The notes: generated from the letters alone by a model not told the origin. A stretch of 45,479 bases of DNA from Lysobacterales bacterium (GCA_022360675.1 JAKSCJ010000321.1:1-45479), one strand, 5' to 3'; shown: positions 17,213-24,900, numbered from the stretch's first letter. Made by a program: numbers and translations.

Positions 17213-17497
17213 ACCAGTTAGATATGACCAGCGCAACAAAGGATGTTGCACATTGTCAACGGAAGATTAGCTGGAAGCCTAGCGCTGCTTTTTGTCGAAT
17301 CAGGCGGCGTTAGGAAAAGGGAAGGTAGAGCATGAGCTTCACCGCAGGGACTCAAAGGATTGTGATTCGAGATCTAGGGATGGCGTTTTCCTCTTGCCTT
17401 AAATAAAGAGGATAACAAATGATCCTGCCACTGGAAGGCAAATCAGCGCCATGGAGGGCGCTTACCGGTCGGGCTTATGAGAGTAAGCTCGGCCGGT
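17213..17497 (+). ncRNA. Candidate CsrA/RsmA-sequestering small RNA (CsrB/RsmZ-like)
   Basis: Eleven GGA trinucleotides occur in 215 bases (17241, 17261, 17273, 17313, 17320, 17348, 17357, 17378, 17410, 17433, 17453), about three times chance, and none in the following 230 bases. Four sit in loops of short stems: GCGCAAC/GTTGCAC (17231-17251, loop AAAGGAT, one mismatch), TAGCT/AGCCTA with one bulge (17268-17281), TGCC/GGCA (17426-17440, loop ACTGGAA) and GCGCC/GGCGC (17446-17461, loop ATGGAG). A 14-bp stem at 17464-17497 closes the stretch; two of its pairs are G-U in forward RNA only, which sets the strand. This is the known layout of CsrA-titrating RNAs. A short reading frame (17419-17532) overlaps the 3' part and is an alternative. 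Confidence 0.45.
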
Positions 17498-17620
17498 CGT
17501 TACCTTCGATCTCAAGTCCAGAAATTACTTAAAACACCTAACGCATCTAGTTGTTTAGCGGCTTAATTGAGTTCAATTGAGCTTAGCCATTAAGCAAGCT
17601 GATGAGCAAACAATAAGTCG

Positions 17621-17702
17621 AAACACTTGGGTGTTTTGGGTCGGTAGTTCAAAAACTACCACCAAACTGTACACAGTTCCCCTTACAACTCATTTGTATG
17701 AG
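17621..17702 (+). other. Series of four short perfect hairpins
   Basis: Four stems follow each other without a reading frame: AAACAC-TTGG-GTGTTT (17621-17636), GGTAGTT-CAAA-AACTACC (17643-17660), AACTGT-AC-ACAGTT (17665-17678) and CTCAT-TTGT-ATGAG (17689-17702). They lie between the GGA-rich RNA and the next terminator-like stem and may be an RNA 3' region or a second small RNA. Confidence 0.45.
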
Positions 17703-17737
17703 CTAGCCCCTCGTTAACTACATTTTGAGTTGCGTTT

Positions 17738-17770
17738 TACGGCCGCGCATGCGGCCGTATATCTCTTCTT
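17738..17770 (+). terminator. GC-rich stem-loop, probable terminator
   Basis: TACGGCCGC and GCGGCCGTA pair perfectly over nine bases around a GCAT loop (17738-17759), followed by the pyrimidine-rich TATCTCTTCTT. It is well placed to end a forward transcript from the 17178 promoter. The T-run is interrupted, so strength is uncertain. Confidence 0.5.
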
Positions 17771-17956
17771 CTCCCGAATATATCTATACATTCCCGACAC
17801 TCATTTCAGCCACCTTATCGGCCATTTCATTGGCAGGCACACCAAAAACAACGGCTTATATCAGCTACTAAGCTCTGCTGCATTCAGCGGGCGATAGTCG
17901 GGAAGTCGTGCTTGATCGCCGTACTCGAGAAGACCAACAGCCCACGGTGTGGGCTG
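17771..17956. other. Intergenic stretch, one hairpin seen
   Basis: No credible gene. CAGCCCAC-GGT-GTGGGCTG (17938-17956) is a perfect 8-bp hairpin. On the reverse strand it lies 128 bases beyond the peroxiredoxin stop and is followed by TTGGTCTTCTC, so it may be a weak terminator for that gene. Confidence 0.4.
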
Positions 17957-17984
17957 CCCGATAGGATTTACCCGATAGGATTTA
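17957..17984. repeat. Perfect 14-bp tandem duplication
   Basis: CCCGATAGGATTTA occurs twice with no gap. First of three short direct duplications within 122 bases. Confidence 0.95.
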
Positions 17985-18016
17985 AGATAATGAGCAAAGC
18001 ACCCTATTCTTACAGC

Positions 18017-18042
18017 TCTGCTCTTAGATGGTCTGCTCTTAG
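18017..18042. repeat. 11-bp direct duplication
   Basis: TCTGCTCTTAG occurs at 18017 and again at 18032, four bases apart. Confidence 0.9.
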
Positions 18043-18046
18043 CTTC

Positions 18047-18078
18047 AGATCTTGATAAGCGGGAGATCTTGATAAGCG
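18047..18078. repeat. 15-bp direct duplication just after the peroxiredoxin gene
   Basis: AGATCTTGATAAGCG occurs at 18047 and 18064, two bases apart, immediately beyond the peroxiredoxin stop codon. Confidence 0.95.
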
Positions 18079-18083
18079 CCGCT

Positions 18084-18722
18084 TTATTTTTTCTTCATGC
18101 GGCCATGGGCATTTTGCTGATAGGCCTCGGCGGCGGCTACCAGAATGCTCGGCGCTAAGCGAACACTGTAATCGGGATTCGTGTATTGGAACTGGACGAT
18201 ACCGTCGGTACCCACGATAAAGGTGGCGGGCACGGGTAAACCGTGGTGAGATTCACCAGAGACTTTTTCTAAGTCCAAACCGTAACCTTGATAACGCTCC
18301 ACCGTACCTTCGTCGAGCTTAAAAGCGATGCCGAAGGTAGAAGCCACTTCCAGGCTGGCATCAGAGTAAATCTTGTAGTCCACCTTCTCTTTCAGGCTTT
18401 CGTACAGAATTTCCGGGCGATCGGCGCTGACAAACCACACATCAAAACCCATGTCTTTGAGTTGGTTTTCAGCGTTGCGCAACTCCGCCAAGTGCAGATT
18501 GCAGTACGGACACCAGCCACCGCGATAAAAAGTGAGCACAATCGGGCGATCAAGCTGCTCGGGGTTAATGCTGATTTCGCGGCCTTCCACATCTTTCATG
18601 GAAAAACCGGGAACCTTCATACCCGGTAATAAAGGATGTACCTCTTCGGCCGTGGGTGCCAGCTCTAGGGCACTAACAGAAACCGCCATACATAAACTGA
18701 ACAGTAATACGATGAAGCGCAT
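18084..18722 (-). CDS. Exported peroxiredoxin-like protein (AhpC/TSA family)
   Basis: A thioredoxin-fold protein of 212 residues. The start at 18722 has AGGA seven bases upstream and gives a signal peptide (MRFIVLLFSLCMAVSVSA). An upstream in-frame ATG at 18776 has no such support. The active site FYRGGWCPYCNLHL (C71 and C74) fits the AhpC/TSA-like peroxiredoxin group with a CxxC pair. The central part carries FVSADRPE and a VPATFIVGTDGIVQFQY strand. It probably reduces peroxides or protein thiols in the periplasm. It ends in a Lys-rich tail (RMKKK). Single gene; dsbB, another periplasmic redox gene, lies 1.6 kb upstream on the same strand. Confidence 0.83.
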   Translation of the reverse strand: MRFIVLLFSLCMAVSVSALELAPTAEEVHPLLPGMKVPGFSMKDVEGREISINPEQLDRPIVLTFYRGGWCPYCNLHLAELRNAENQLKDMGFDVWFVSADRPEILYESLKEKVDYKIYSDASLEVASTFGIAFKLDEGTVERYQGYGLDLEKVSGESHHGLPVPATFIVGTDGIVQFQYTNPDYSVRLAPSILVAAAEAYQQNAHGRMKKK

Positions 18723-18840
18723 AGTTTTTCCTTTGCAATAAGGAAGCAGTTGCAGGTGACCAAGAGACCTTGTCAACTAAAACTGCCTTACATCCTGCAC
18801 GATGAACACACCCCTATTTGGGGTTAACAGCCCTGAATGG

Positions 18841-18879
18841 ATATTTGGGCCACCAATACTGGTACGGCAGCCCAAATAT
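18841..18879. other. 10-bp inverted repeat with nested hairpin
   Basis: ATATTTGGGC (18841-18850) pairs perfectly with GCCCAAATAT (18870-18879); the loop itself holds ACCA-ATAC-TGGT. It lies 28 bases beyond the DAHP synthase stop. The T-rich side (TTATCTTTTCCC) follows it only in the forward direction, so it is not a standard terminator for the reverse gene; it may stabilise the mRNA 3' end. Confidence 0.55.
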
Positions 18880-18906
18880 TTATCTTTTCCCTACTATTTA
18901 ATGCCG

Positions 18907-20277
18907 CTATTTAATGCCACGCTTATGGCGCGTGATTACCATCGCCATTTCCAGTGCCTGCTCGTAGTTTAAACGCGGATCCACGTTCGACTTATAAGCC
19001 CGACTGAGATCCTCGTCACTCAAATCACGTGCGCCGCCGGTGCATTCGGTAACATTTTCACCGGTCAGCTCCAAGTGCACACCGCCTAAGCGGCTGCCCA
19101 TACGCTCGTGAATATCGAACGCTTGCTCCAGCTCACTTTGAATTTTAGTGAATTGGCGAGTTTTAAAGCCACTGCGTGCACTTTCGGTATTGCCGTGCAT
19201 CGGATCACACACCCACAGTACCAGTGCATTGCTGGCTTGAACCGTTTCGATTAATGCGGGCAGGTGATCAGCGATCTTATCGGCACCCATACGATGGATC
19301 AGCGTAATGCGACCGGGCTCGTTATCGGGGTTGAGCTGTTGCAGCAGATCACGCAGGTGCTGCGGCGTCATCGCCGGACCTACTTTGATCCCCAAGGGAT
19401 TGCGCAATCCACGGAAGAATTCCATATGAGCGCCGTCTAAGTCGGCGGTGCGCATGCCAATCCACGGAAAGTGGGTGGATAAATCGTACCAGCCCCATTG
19501 GCGCGGCACTTGGCGCGTCATGGCTTGCTCATAATGCAGATGCAAGGCTTCGTGGCCGGTATAAAAGTCCACACGCTTCAGGCTACCCACGGCCCGGCCC
19601 GATAAGGTCTCTAAAAAGCGTAAAGAGCTGCCCACATCATTGGTAATGCGTTTAAATTCATCAGCCAACGGTGAATGCTCGACCCAGCTTAAATCCCAGT
19701 ATTCAGGATGATGTAAATCGGCAAAGCCGCTGTCCACCAGCGAACGAACAAAGTTCATAGTCATGGCAGAACGCGCGTGGGCGCGCAGCAAACGCTGGGG
19801 ATCAGGAATTCGGCTTTCGGCAGTAAACTCGGGCGAATTGATGATATCGCCACGATAGCTGGGCAAGGTGATGCCATCGCGGGTTTCGCTATCGGAAGAG
19901 CGCGGTTTTGCATATTGACCCGCAAAGCGCCCTACCCGCACCACCGGCATTTCTAAGCCATGCACCAAAATCAAGCTCATTTGCAGCAAGACTTTTAAGC
20001 GATTGGTGATAATCGAACTGGTGCATTCGCTAAAACTCTCGGCGCAATCGCCCCCTTGCAACACAAAACGACGGCCCGCTTGGGCCTCGGCAATCTCTTC
20101 GCGCAATTGGTTCACTTCCCAAGAAGTCACCAATGGCGGCAGGCCAGCCAACTGGCCCAGCACGGAATCTAATGCCTGTGCATCGGGATAAGTAGCAAGC
20201 TGCTTCGCAGGGCGGGCTTGCCACGAATCCGGCGCCCAACCTTCAGGGAGACGCACTTCTGCCAATTGATTAGCCAT
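18907..20277 (-). CDS. Class II 3-deoxy-7-phosphoheptulonate synthase
   Basis: DAHP synthase condenses phosphoenolpyruvate and erythrose 4-phosphate, the first step to aromatic amino acids. This 456-residue protein is the class II (plant and Mycobacterium) type, unrelated in sequence to AroF/G/H. Signatures are FVLQGGDCAESF, a GQYAKPRSSD segment with the Lys-Pro-Arg-Ser PEP site, HHPEYWDLSWVEHS, GIKVGPAMTP, VLWVCDPMHGNT and GGVHLELTGENVTECTGG. In some pseudomonads class II enzymes serve phenazine synthesis, but no such genes are here, so a housekeeping role is likely. It starts 41 bases after the dsbB stop and is probably co-transcribed with it. Confidence 0.93.
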   Translation of the reverse strand: MANQLAEVRLPEGWAPDSWQARPAKQLATYPDAQALDSVLGQLAGLPPLVTSWEVNQLREEIAEAQAGRRFVLQGGDCAESFSECTSSIITNRLKVLLQMSLILVHGLEMPVVRVGRFAGQYAKPRSSDSETRDGITLPSYRGDIINSPEFTAESRIPDPQRLLRAHARSAMTMNFVRSLVDSGFADLHHPEYWDLSWVEHSPLADEFKRITNDVGSSLRFLETLSGRAVGSLKRVDFYTGHEALHLHYEQAMTRQVPRQWGWYDLSTHFPWIGMRTADLDGAHMEFFRGLRNPLGIKVGPAMTPQHLRDLLQQLNPDNEPGRITLIHRMGADKIADHLPALIETVQASNALVLWVCDPMHGNTESARSGFKTRQFTKIQSELEQAFDIHERMGSRLGGVHLELTGENVTECTGGARDLSDEDLSRAYKSNVDPRLNYEQALEMAMVITRHKRGIK

Positions 20278-20318
20278 AAGCTTTTACTCTTTCACAATCA
20301 TTCAATAACAATGCCGAG

Positions 20319-20822
20319 CTAGACCGCCCGGCGGGAGCGGAACAGCGCAATAAATGCCACAAGCAGCAGTAAGACAAACCAAACCAGCGACCAAAACGGC
20401 ATGCTGAAGCCTAAAAACTGCCAGTCAATCGTGGCGCAACTACCCGAGCCAGTAAACACCATTTTCAGGGTTTCCGCCAAGGGAAATTGATCCAACATGT
20501 AATCTAAACCGGGGCCGCAGGCGGGCACTTCATCGGGCGGTAAGCCCTGCATCCAAACATGGCGCCCGGCGATACCGATACCCACTAAACCACCGATACC
20601 AATGAGTACGGTGTAAATCCAAGCCCCAAAGCGTTGCGGGCCATGAATAGCAGCCACCAGGGCAACCAAACCCATCGACACAAAAGCAATGCGCTGGAAG
20701 ATACATAAAGGGCATGGATCCAGATATTCAACGTGCTGTAAATAATAGGCATAGCTCAGCAAACCCAAGCAGGCCAGGAAGATAAATAAATACAGCAAAC
20801 GCGAACTAAACAGTGCTTTCAT
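20319..20822 (-). CDS. dsbB: Disulfide bond formation protein B
   Basis: DsbB reoxidises DsbA and passes electrons to ubiquinone in the inner membrane. The ATG at 20822 (167 residues) has GAGG five bases upstream; the frame's earlier ATG at 20840 is not supported. Four membrane segments are visible. The quinone-linked pair is C37 and C40 (CPLC followed by FQR), and the second periplasmic pair is C102 and C129 (VPACGPGLDYML and GSGSCATIDW). All four essential cysteines are present. Confidence 0.93.
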   Translation of the reverse strand: MKALFSSRLLYLFIFLACLGLLSYAYYLQHVEYLDPCPLCIFQRIAFVSMGLVALVAAIHGPQRFGAWIYTVLIGIGGLVGIGIAGRHVWMQGLPPDEVPACGPGLDYMLDQFPLAETLKMVFTGSGSCATIDWQFLGFSMPFWSLVWFVLLLLVAFIALFRSRRAV

Positions 20823-21089
20823 AAAAACCTCAAAACTCAAGGGGCGTTATCGGTTGTGCGCCCGCTTTATTTTGAAGTTCGGGCTGCTTGCTTGGCATTG
20901 TAGCAAGCACACTCATAAACCCAATACCGTTCTATCTCGTATTCAACAGTAAACTCAGTGGCTTATCCCAAAGAGACCCTGCAAATAACTAAAAAATTCC
21001 ACCGGCCCGAAATGCCCACCACACCACCGCCACCCATGGTGTTGAATTCGTTACAAAGCTTGCCAGATAAAGGGTTTACTAAAAGCACC
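20823..21089. other. Intergenic region upstream of dsbB, no convincing gene
   Basis: Two perfect hairpins lie near dsbB: GGGCG/CGCCC (20842-20863) and GCTTGCT/AGCAAGC (20886-20908). A 41-codon reverse frame (20963-21088, GTG start) has a glycine run but no ribosome-binding site and is not called. Confidence 0.4.
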
Positions 21090-21120
21090 AAAAAGTAAGG
21101 CCAGTCGCTGGACTGGCCTT
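21090..21120 (-). terminator. Rho-independent terminator of the IPTL-CTERM gene
   Basis: AAGGCCAGTC (21097-21106) and GACTGGCCTT (21111-21120) pair perfectly over ten bases with a four-base loop. In the reverse transcript the stem is followed by ACTTTTTGG. It lies 34 bases after the stop of the gene at 21155. Confidence 0.88.
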
Positions 21121-21154
21121 CATTATTTAAGTAACAAGTGAAACTGAAATGGCG

Positions 21155-22045
21155 TTACCGGTACTGACGCCTACGCATGAGGTGATACACCGCAAACAGC
21201 ATGAGTATCGATGCCAATAAAGCTAAACCTACCTTGCTTAAAGCGGGAATCGCAGTGGGGCCAGGCAACTGCAAGGGCGGCACGATAACGGTGGCATCGG
21301 TATTGGCACCAATATTTGATGCATAAGTAGCGGTTTCGCCCGGCAATAAGGTCACGCTGAGCCACTGCTGGCCCGAGGTGAAGTCATCAGGACCGAACGG
21401 CAAACCGGTGTTATCGAGATCATCGACTGCGGCATCGCTCAGTAAGTCCCGAATACCCGGCCAGGGCAACACTTGGTAAGCATCATTGCCGCCGGTCACG
21501 ATATTCACAAACTCAGCACCATCAGCCACATTAATGTGCGTGGGATCAACGACCAAAGTTCCCACATCACCACCGAAGGTTCCAGCCACATCCGCATCGA
21601 CATAAACAAAGATATCGATAGCAATAGGCGCACTGGAAATATTACTGATGCTCAATACCGAATCCAGCGTGCCCGAAGGACCACCGGTGTCGGTAACAAC
21701 ATGGGTCAGATCAGCGGAAAAACCGCGTGTGTTCACATCCGTCCAGCTCAGCGTGGCCATATTGCCAGCATAGACTTCTGCATCCGGAGAGGGGAAATTG
21801 GTTTCTTGGGGATCACCCGATATTCGGTAATACCACCAATAGGAAAAGAGCTGGTCACCACCCGGACCCGTCCCGGCAAGATCTGCATTCGCAGCCCCGC
21901 CGGTTCCTAGTCCGTTGTAAGTAAAGCTCACTGCGCCATCGGTGATCGTACCGGTGGGTCCGCCGCCTTCTACTATCTCGGTTTTTTGAGCCCAAGCACT
22001 TGAAGCAACCAAGAATAGCAATGCAGCTTGTAATACACTTCGCAT
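21155..22045 (-). CDS. Exported protein with IPTL-CTERM-like sorting signal
   Basis: The 296-residue protein has a signal peptide (MRSVLQAALLFLVASSAWA) and a beta-rich, Gly/Asp/Thr-rich body without an enzyme motif. The C-terminus reads IPALSKVGLALLASILMLF and ends in RRRQYR: a short signature, one membrane segment, then a basic cluster. This closely follows the IPTL-CTERM signal (IPTLSEWGL type), a PEP-CTERM-like tail thought to be recognised by a sorting or processing enzyme. IPTL has become IPAL and the usual Glu-Trp is Lys-Val. GGAGG lies five bases before the ATG. It is divergent from hutH. Function unknown; cell-surface location inferred. Confidence 0.8.
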   Translation of the reverse strand: MRSVLQAALLFLVASSAWAQKTEIVEGGGPTGTITDGAVSFTYNGLGTGGAANADLAGTGPGGDQLFSYWWYYRISGDPQETNFPSPDAEVYAGNMATLSWTDVNTRGFSADLTHVVTDTGGPSGTLDSVLSISNISSAPIAIDIFVYVDADVAGTFGGDVGTLVVDPTHINVADGAEFVNIVTGGNDAYQVLPWPGIRDLLSDAAVDDLDNTGLPFGPDDFTSGQQWLSVTLLPGETATYASNIGANTDATVIVPPLQLPGPTAIPALSKVGLALLASILMLFAVYHLMRRRQYR

Positions 22046-22079
22046 ACATTCCTCCAGTTGACTTTTTCTTAAGGCCCCT

Positions 22080-22096
22080 ACTGCATATCATGCAGT
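22080..22096. promoter_or_regulatory. Palindrome in the divergent hutH promoter region
   Basis: ACTGCAT-ATC-ATGCAGT is a perfect 7-bp inverted repeat between the divergent starts of hutH and the IPTL-like gene. It could be an operator for either gene. HutC-type sites were not recognised with confidence. Confidence 0.4.
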
Positions 22097-22162
22097 GCTA
22101 ATTAAAGCAAGTTCTAAAGCAGATTGATGCTCGCGAACCGCTTTCAGGCATAATTTGTATCT

Positions 22163-23680
22163 ATGAATAGCTCAATTACTTCACACCTGCGTATCGCCCA
22201 CCTCAACGGCGATTTAGCGCAACGAATCGAATCGTTAAACAACGATTACAGTGCCGTTACCACCAGCCGCCAGCGCTTGGAACAACGCATGACCCAGGGT
22301 GATGCGGTGTATGGCGTGAATACTGGCTTTGGTATTTTGGCCAACCAGCGCATTGCCGAAGACGAACTCGAGCAATTACAGAAAAATCTCTTACTGAGCC
22401 ATGCCTGTGGTGTGGGCGCGCCGGTACCTTATGAAATCACACGTTTAATGTTGCGCTTAAAGCTGCACGCTTTAGGGCAAGGTTTTTCGGGGATATCAGA
22501 ACGAACATTCCTGCAGCTGCTAAAACTGATTCAACACGACATCACACCTTATGTTCCCAGCCGTGGCAGTGTAGGCGCGTCAGGGGACTTAGCACCACTC
22601 GCTCATTTGAGTTTGCCACTCATGGGCCTGGGTAAGGTTTGGAATCGCGAACACAGTGGCGCTGAAGACGCCTCAGTGGCATTACAGCGCGCAGGAATTG
22701 AGCCCATCCAACTGGGTGCGAAAGATGGCTTGGCTTTAATTAACGGCACCCAGCTTATGAGCAGCTACGGCAGCTATGTGATGCAGCGGGCACTCACCAT
22801 CATGAAAAGCGCCGATATTTTGGCCGCCATGAGCTTAGAAGCCTTGCAAGGCAGCTCTATGCCCTTTGAAGCCGAAGTTCATAGCATCCGCCCCCACCCT
22901 GGCCAAATTGATGTGGCAGCTAATATTCGCCACTTATTAAAAGACAGCGAAATTCTGCAATCCCACCGTGACTGCGGCAAAGTCCAAGACCCTTATTGCT
23001 TGCGCTGCGTTCCTCAAGTCCACGGTGCCAGCCGCACTGCGTTGCGTCATGTGATGTCGGTCATTGAAACCGAAATCAACTCAGTTACCGATAATCCTTT
23101 AGTGCTAAGCGATGGCCGAGTCATTAGCGGCGGCCACTTCCATGGCCAGCCCTTAGCGTTAACCTTAGATTACGCAGGTATTGCTTTAGCTGAATATGCC
23201 AGCATCGCCGAGCGCCGCGCTTATTTATTGTTAGAAGGCCACGATGGTTTGCCCAAACTATTAATGCAAGACACCGGCATTAACTCGGGCTTTATGATTC
23301 CTCAGTACACAGCAGCCGCTTTGGTTTCCGAAAACAAAGTGTTGGCGCACCCGGCCAGTGTCGATTCCATTCCCACCAGCCTGGGTCAAGAAGACCATGT
23401 CAGCATGGGCTCCATCGGTGCGGTGAAACTATTGCAGATTCTCGAAAACACCGAGCACGTGCTGGCGGTTGAAATGCTAAGCGCAGCCCAAGCTTTAGAA
23501 TTCCGCAAGCCTTTACGTCCCGGTCGTGGTGTGGAAATTGCTCATCAGTTTATTCGCCAACATGTCACCTATGCCGAGCAGGATTACCTAGTGGGCGACG
23601 ACATGAGCCGTTGCACCGAGTTAATTCGCAATGGCACATTGGTGGCTGCGGTTGAAGACGCCATCGGAGCTTTGCAGTGA
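22163..23680 (+). CDS. hutH: Histidine ammonia-lyase
   Basis: HutH removes ammonia from histidine to give urocanate. The 505 residues are normal for the family. The Ala-Ser-Gly triad that forms the MIO cofactor is at 139-141 in RGSVGASGDLAPLAHLS. Other signatures are YGVNTGFG near 50, VQDPYCLRCVPQVHGASR, NPLV and QEDHVSMGS. No good ribosome-binding site is seen at the ATG. The hutI start overlaps its stop (GTGA), so the two are coupled. Urocanase (hutU) and the later hut genes are not in the window. Confidence 0.95.
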   Translation: MNSSITSHLRIAHLNGDLAQRIESLNNDYSAVTTSRQRLEQRMTQGDAVYGVNTGFGILANQRIAEDELEQLQKNLLLSHACGVGAPVPYEITRLMLRLKLHALGQGFSGISERTFLQLLKLIQHDITPYVPSRGSVGASGDLAPLAHLSLPLMGLGKVWNREHSGAEDASVALQRAGIEPIQLGAKDGLALINGTQLMSSYGSYVMQRALTIMKSADILAAMSLEALQGSSMPFEAEVHSIRPHPGQIDVAANIRHLLKDSEILQSHRDCGKVQDPYCLRCVPQVHGASRTALRHVMSVIETEINSVTDNPLVLSDGRVISGGHFHGQPLALTLDYAGIALAEYASIAERRAYLLLEGHDGLPKLLMQDTGINSGFMIPQYTAAALVSENKVLAHPASVDSIPTSLGQEDHVSMGSIGAVKLLQILENTEHVLAVEMLSAAQALEFRKPLRPGRGVEIAHQFIRQHVTYAEQDYLVGDDMSRCTELIRNGTLVAAVEDAIGALQ

Positions 23681-24900
23681 GCAACGTCATCCGCGGTATA
23701 GGACAATTGGCCACCTGCCCCATAACGGGCGGCCAAGATCACATCGGTATCATTGAGGGCGCGGCGTTAGTTCAACAACAAGGCCGTGTGGTGTGGGTGG
23801 GTAAAGATAATGACTTACCAGCCGAATTCCAGTCACTCGATGCTCTCGATGCCCAAGGCGCTTTAGTGGTTCCTGGTTTGATCGATTGCCACACCCACCT
23901 TTGTTTTGGTGGTTGGCGTGGCGATGAATTCGAAATGCGTATTCAAGGCCAGAGCTACCAAGCCATCGCCGCGGCCGGTGGTGGCATTCGCAGTACCGTT
24001 GCCGCTACACGGAACACCAGTCAAGACGATCTCACCGCCAAAGCCAGTGCGGCCTTAGCCCAGATTATTCAACTCGGTGTCACCACTTTAGAATGTAAAT
24101 CGGGTTATGGCTTAAGTGTTGAACACGAACTCAAACAACTGTGTGTTTATCAAAGCTTGCAACAAAGCCAGCCTATCGAGTTGGTGCCCACTTTCTTAGG
24201 CGCGCATATCGTGCCTCCGGAATACAGCGAGCAACGCGATGTTTATGTGCGTTTAATTTGCGACACCATGTTGCCGCAGATCGCTGAAGAAAAGCTGGCT
24301 GAATTTTGTGATGTTTATATCGACACGGGTGCTTTTAGTTTAGACGAAGGCAAGCAGATTTTATCGCGCGCTAAAGCACTAGGCTTAGGTTTAAAAGCCC
24401 ATGCCGAGCAACTAAGCTATACCGGAGCCGCCGCCATGGCAGCGAGCTTGGGCGCGGCGTCTTTGGAGCACTTGGAATATTTAGATCACAGCGACTTACA
24501 AACCATACAACAAGCTGGCAGTGTGGCTGTTAGTTTACCGTTTGCTTCTCTGTATCTACGAGAACGCTATCTAGACTGCCGTTCATTAATTGAGCAAGGC
24601 ATTCCTGTGGCGGTGGCCACCGACTTTAATCCAGGCTCGGCACCCAGTTATCAACTACCGATGGCCATGACTTTAGCTTGCTTGAATCAACAGATGACAC
24701 CCGCTGAAGTTCTCAAGGCGTGCACGATTCACGCTGCCAAAGCACTACAACGCGAACAACGAATTGGTAGTTTATTACCCGGCTTTCAAGCTGACCTTGC
24801 CATCATTAACGCCCCCACAGTGAATCATTGGATGTATCACCTGCAAAGCAATGCATGTGTGGGTGTGATGAAAAACGGTAACTGGGTGCATCAAGTCTAA
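23677..24900 (+). CDS. hutI: Imidazolonepropionase
   Basis: HutI opens the ring of 4-imidazolone-5-propanoate to formiminoglutamate, the third step of histidine breakdown. The 407-residue amidohydrolase shows the metal motif LIDCHTHLCFGG, the family stretch GGGIRSTVAATR, KSGYGLSVEHELK, the ligand-bearing AHAEQLSYTGAA and VATDFNPGSAPS. Translation begins at GTG on the GTGA overlap with hutH. It catalyses step three while the step-two enzyme HutU is not next to it. A terminator-like stem follows 65 bases later. Confidence 0.94.
   Translation: MSNVIRGIGQLATCPITGGQDHIGIIEGAALVQQQGRVVWVGKDNDLPAEFQSLDALDAQGALVVPGLIDCHTHLCFGGWRGDEFEMRIQGQSYQAIAAAGGGIRSTVAATRNTSQDDLTAKASAALAQIIQLGVTTLECKSGYGLSVEHELKQLCVYQSLQQSQPIELVPTFLGAHIVPPEYSEQRDVYVRLICDTMLPQIAEEKLAEFCDVYIDTGAFSLDEGKQILSRAKALGLGLKAHAEQLSYTGAAAMAASLGAASLEHLEYLDHSDLQTIQQAGSVAVSLPFASLYLRERYLDCRSLIEQGIPVAVATDFNPGSAPSYQLPMAMTLACLNQQMTPAEVLKACTIHAAKALQREQRIGSLLPGFQADLAIINAPTVNHWMYHLQSNACVGVMKNGNWVHQV

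Noticed and set aside
17300-17440. Cobalamin riboswitch resemblance (AGGGAA ... CTGCCACTG)
   Set aside because: The order and spacing of the B12-box elements are absent and no B12-related gene follows; the GGA-hairpin reading explains the same bases better.
17161-17770. Retron or group II intron remnant in the gene-free region
   Set aside because: No reverse transcriptase gene or fragment, no intron boundary or domain V signature, and no msr/msd-type complementary ends were found.
20963-21088. 41-residue reverse frame with a GGGG run
   Set aside because: GTG start without ribosome-binding site, located after a strong terminator; the glycine run comes from a simple GGT repeat.
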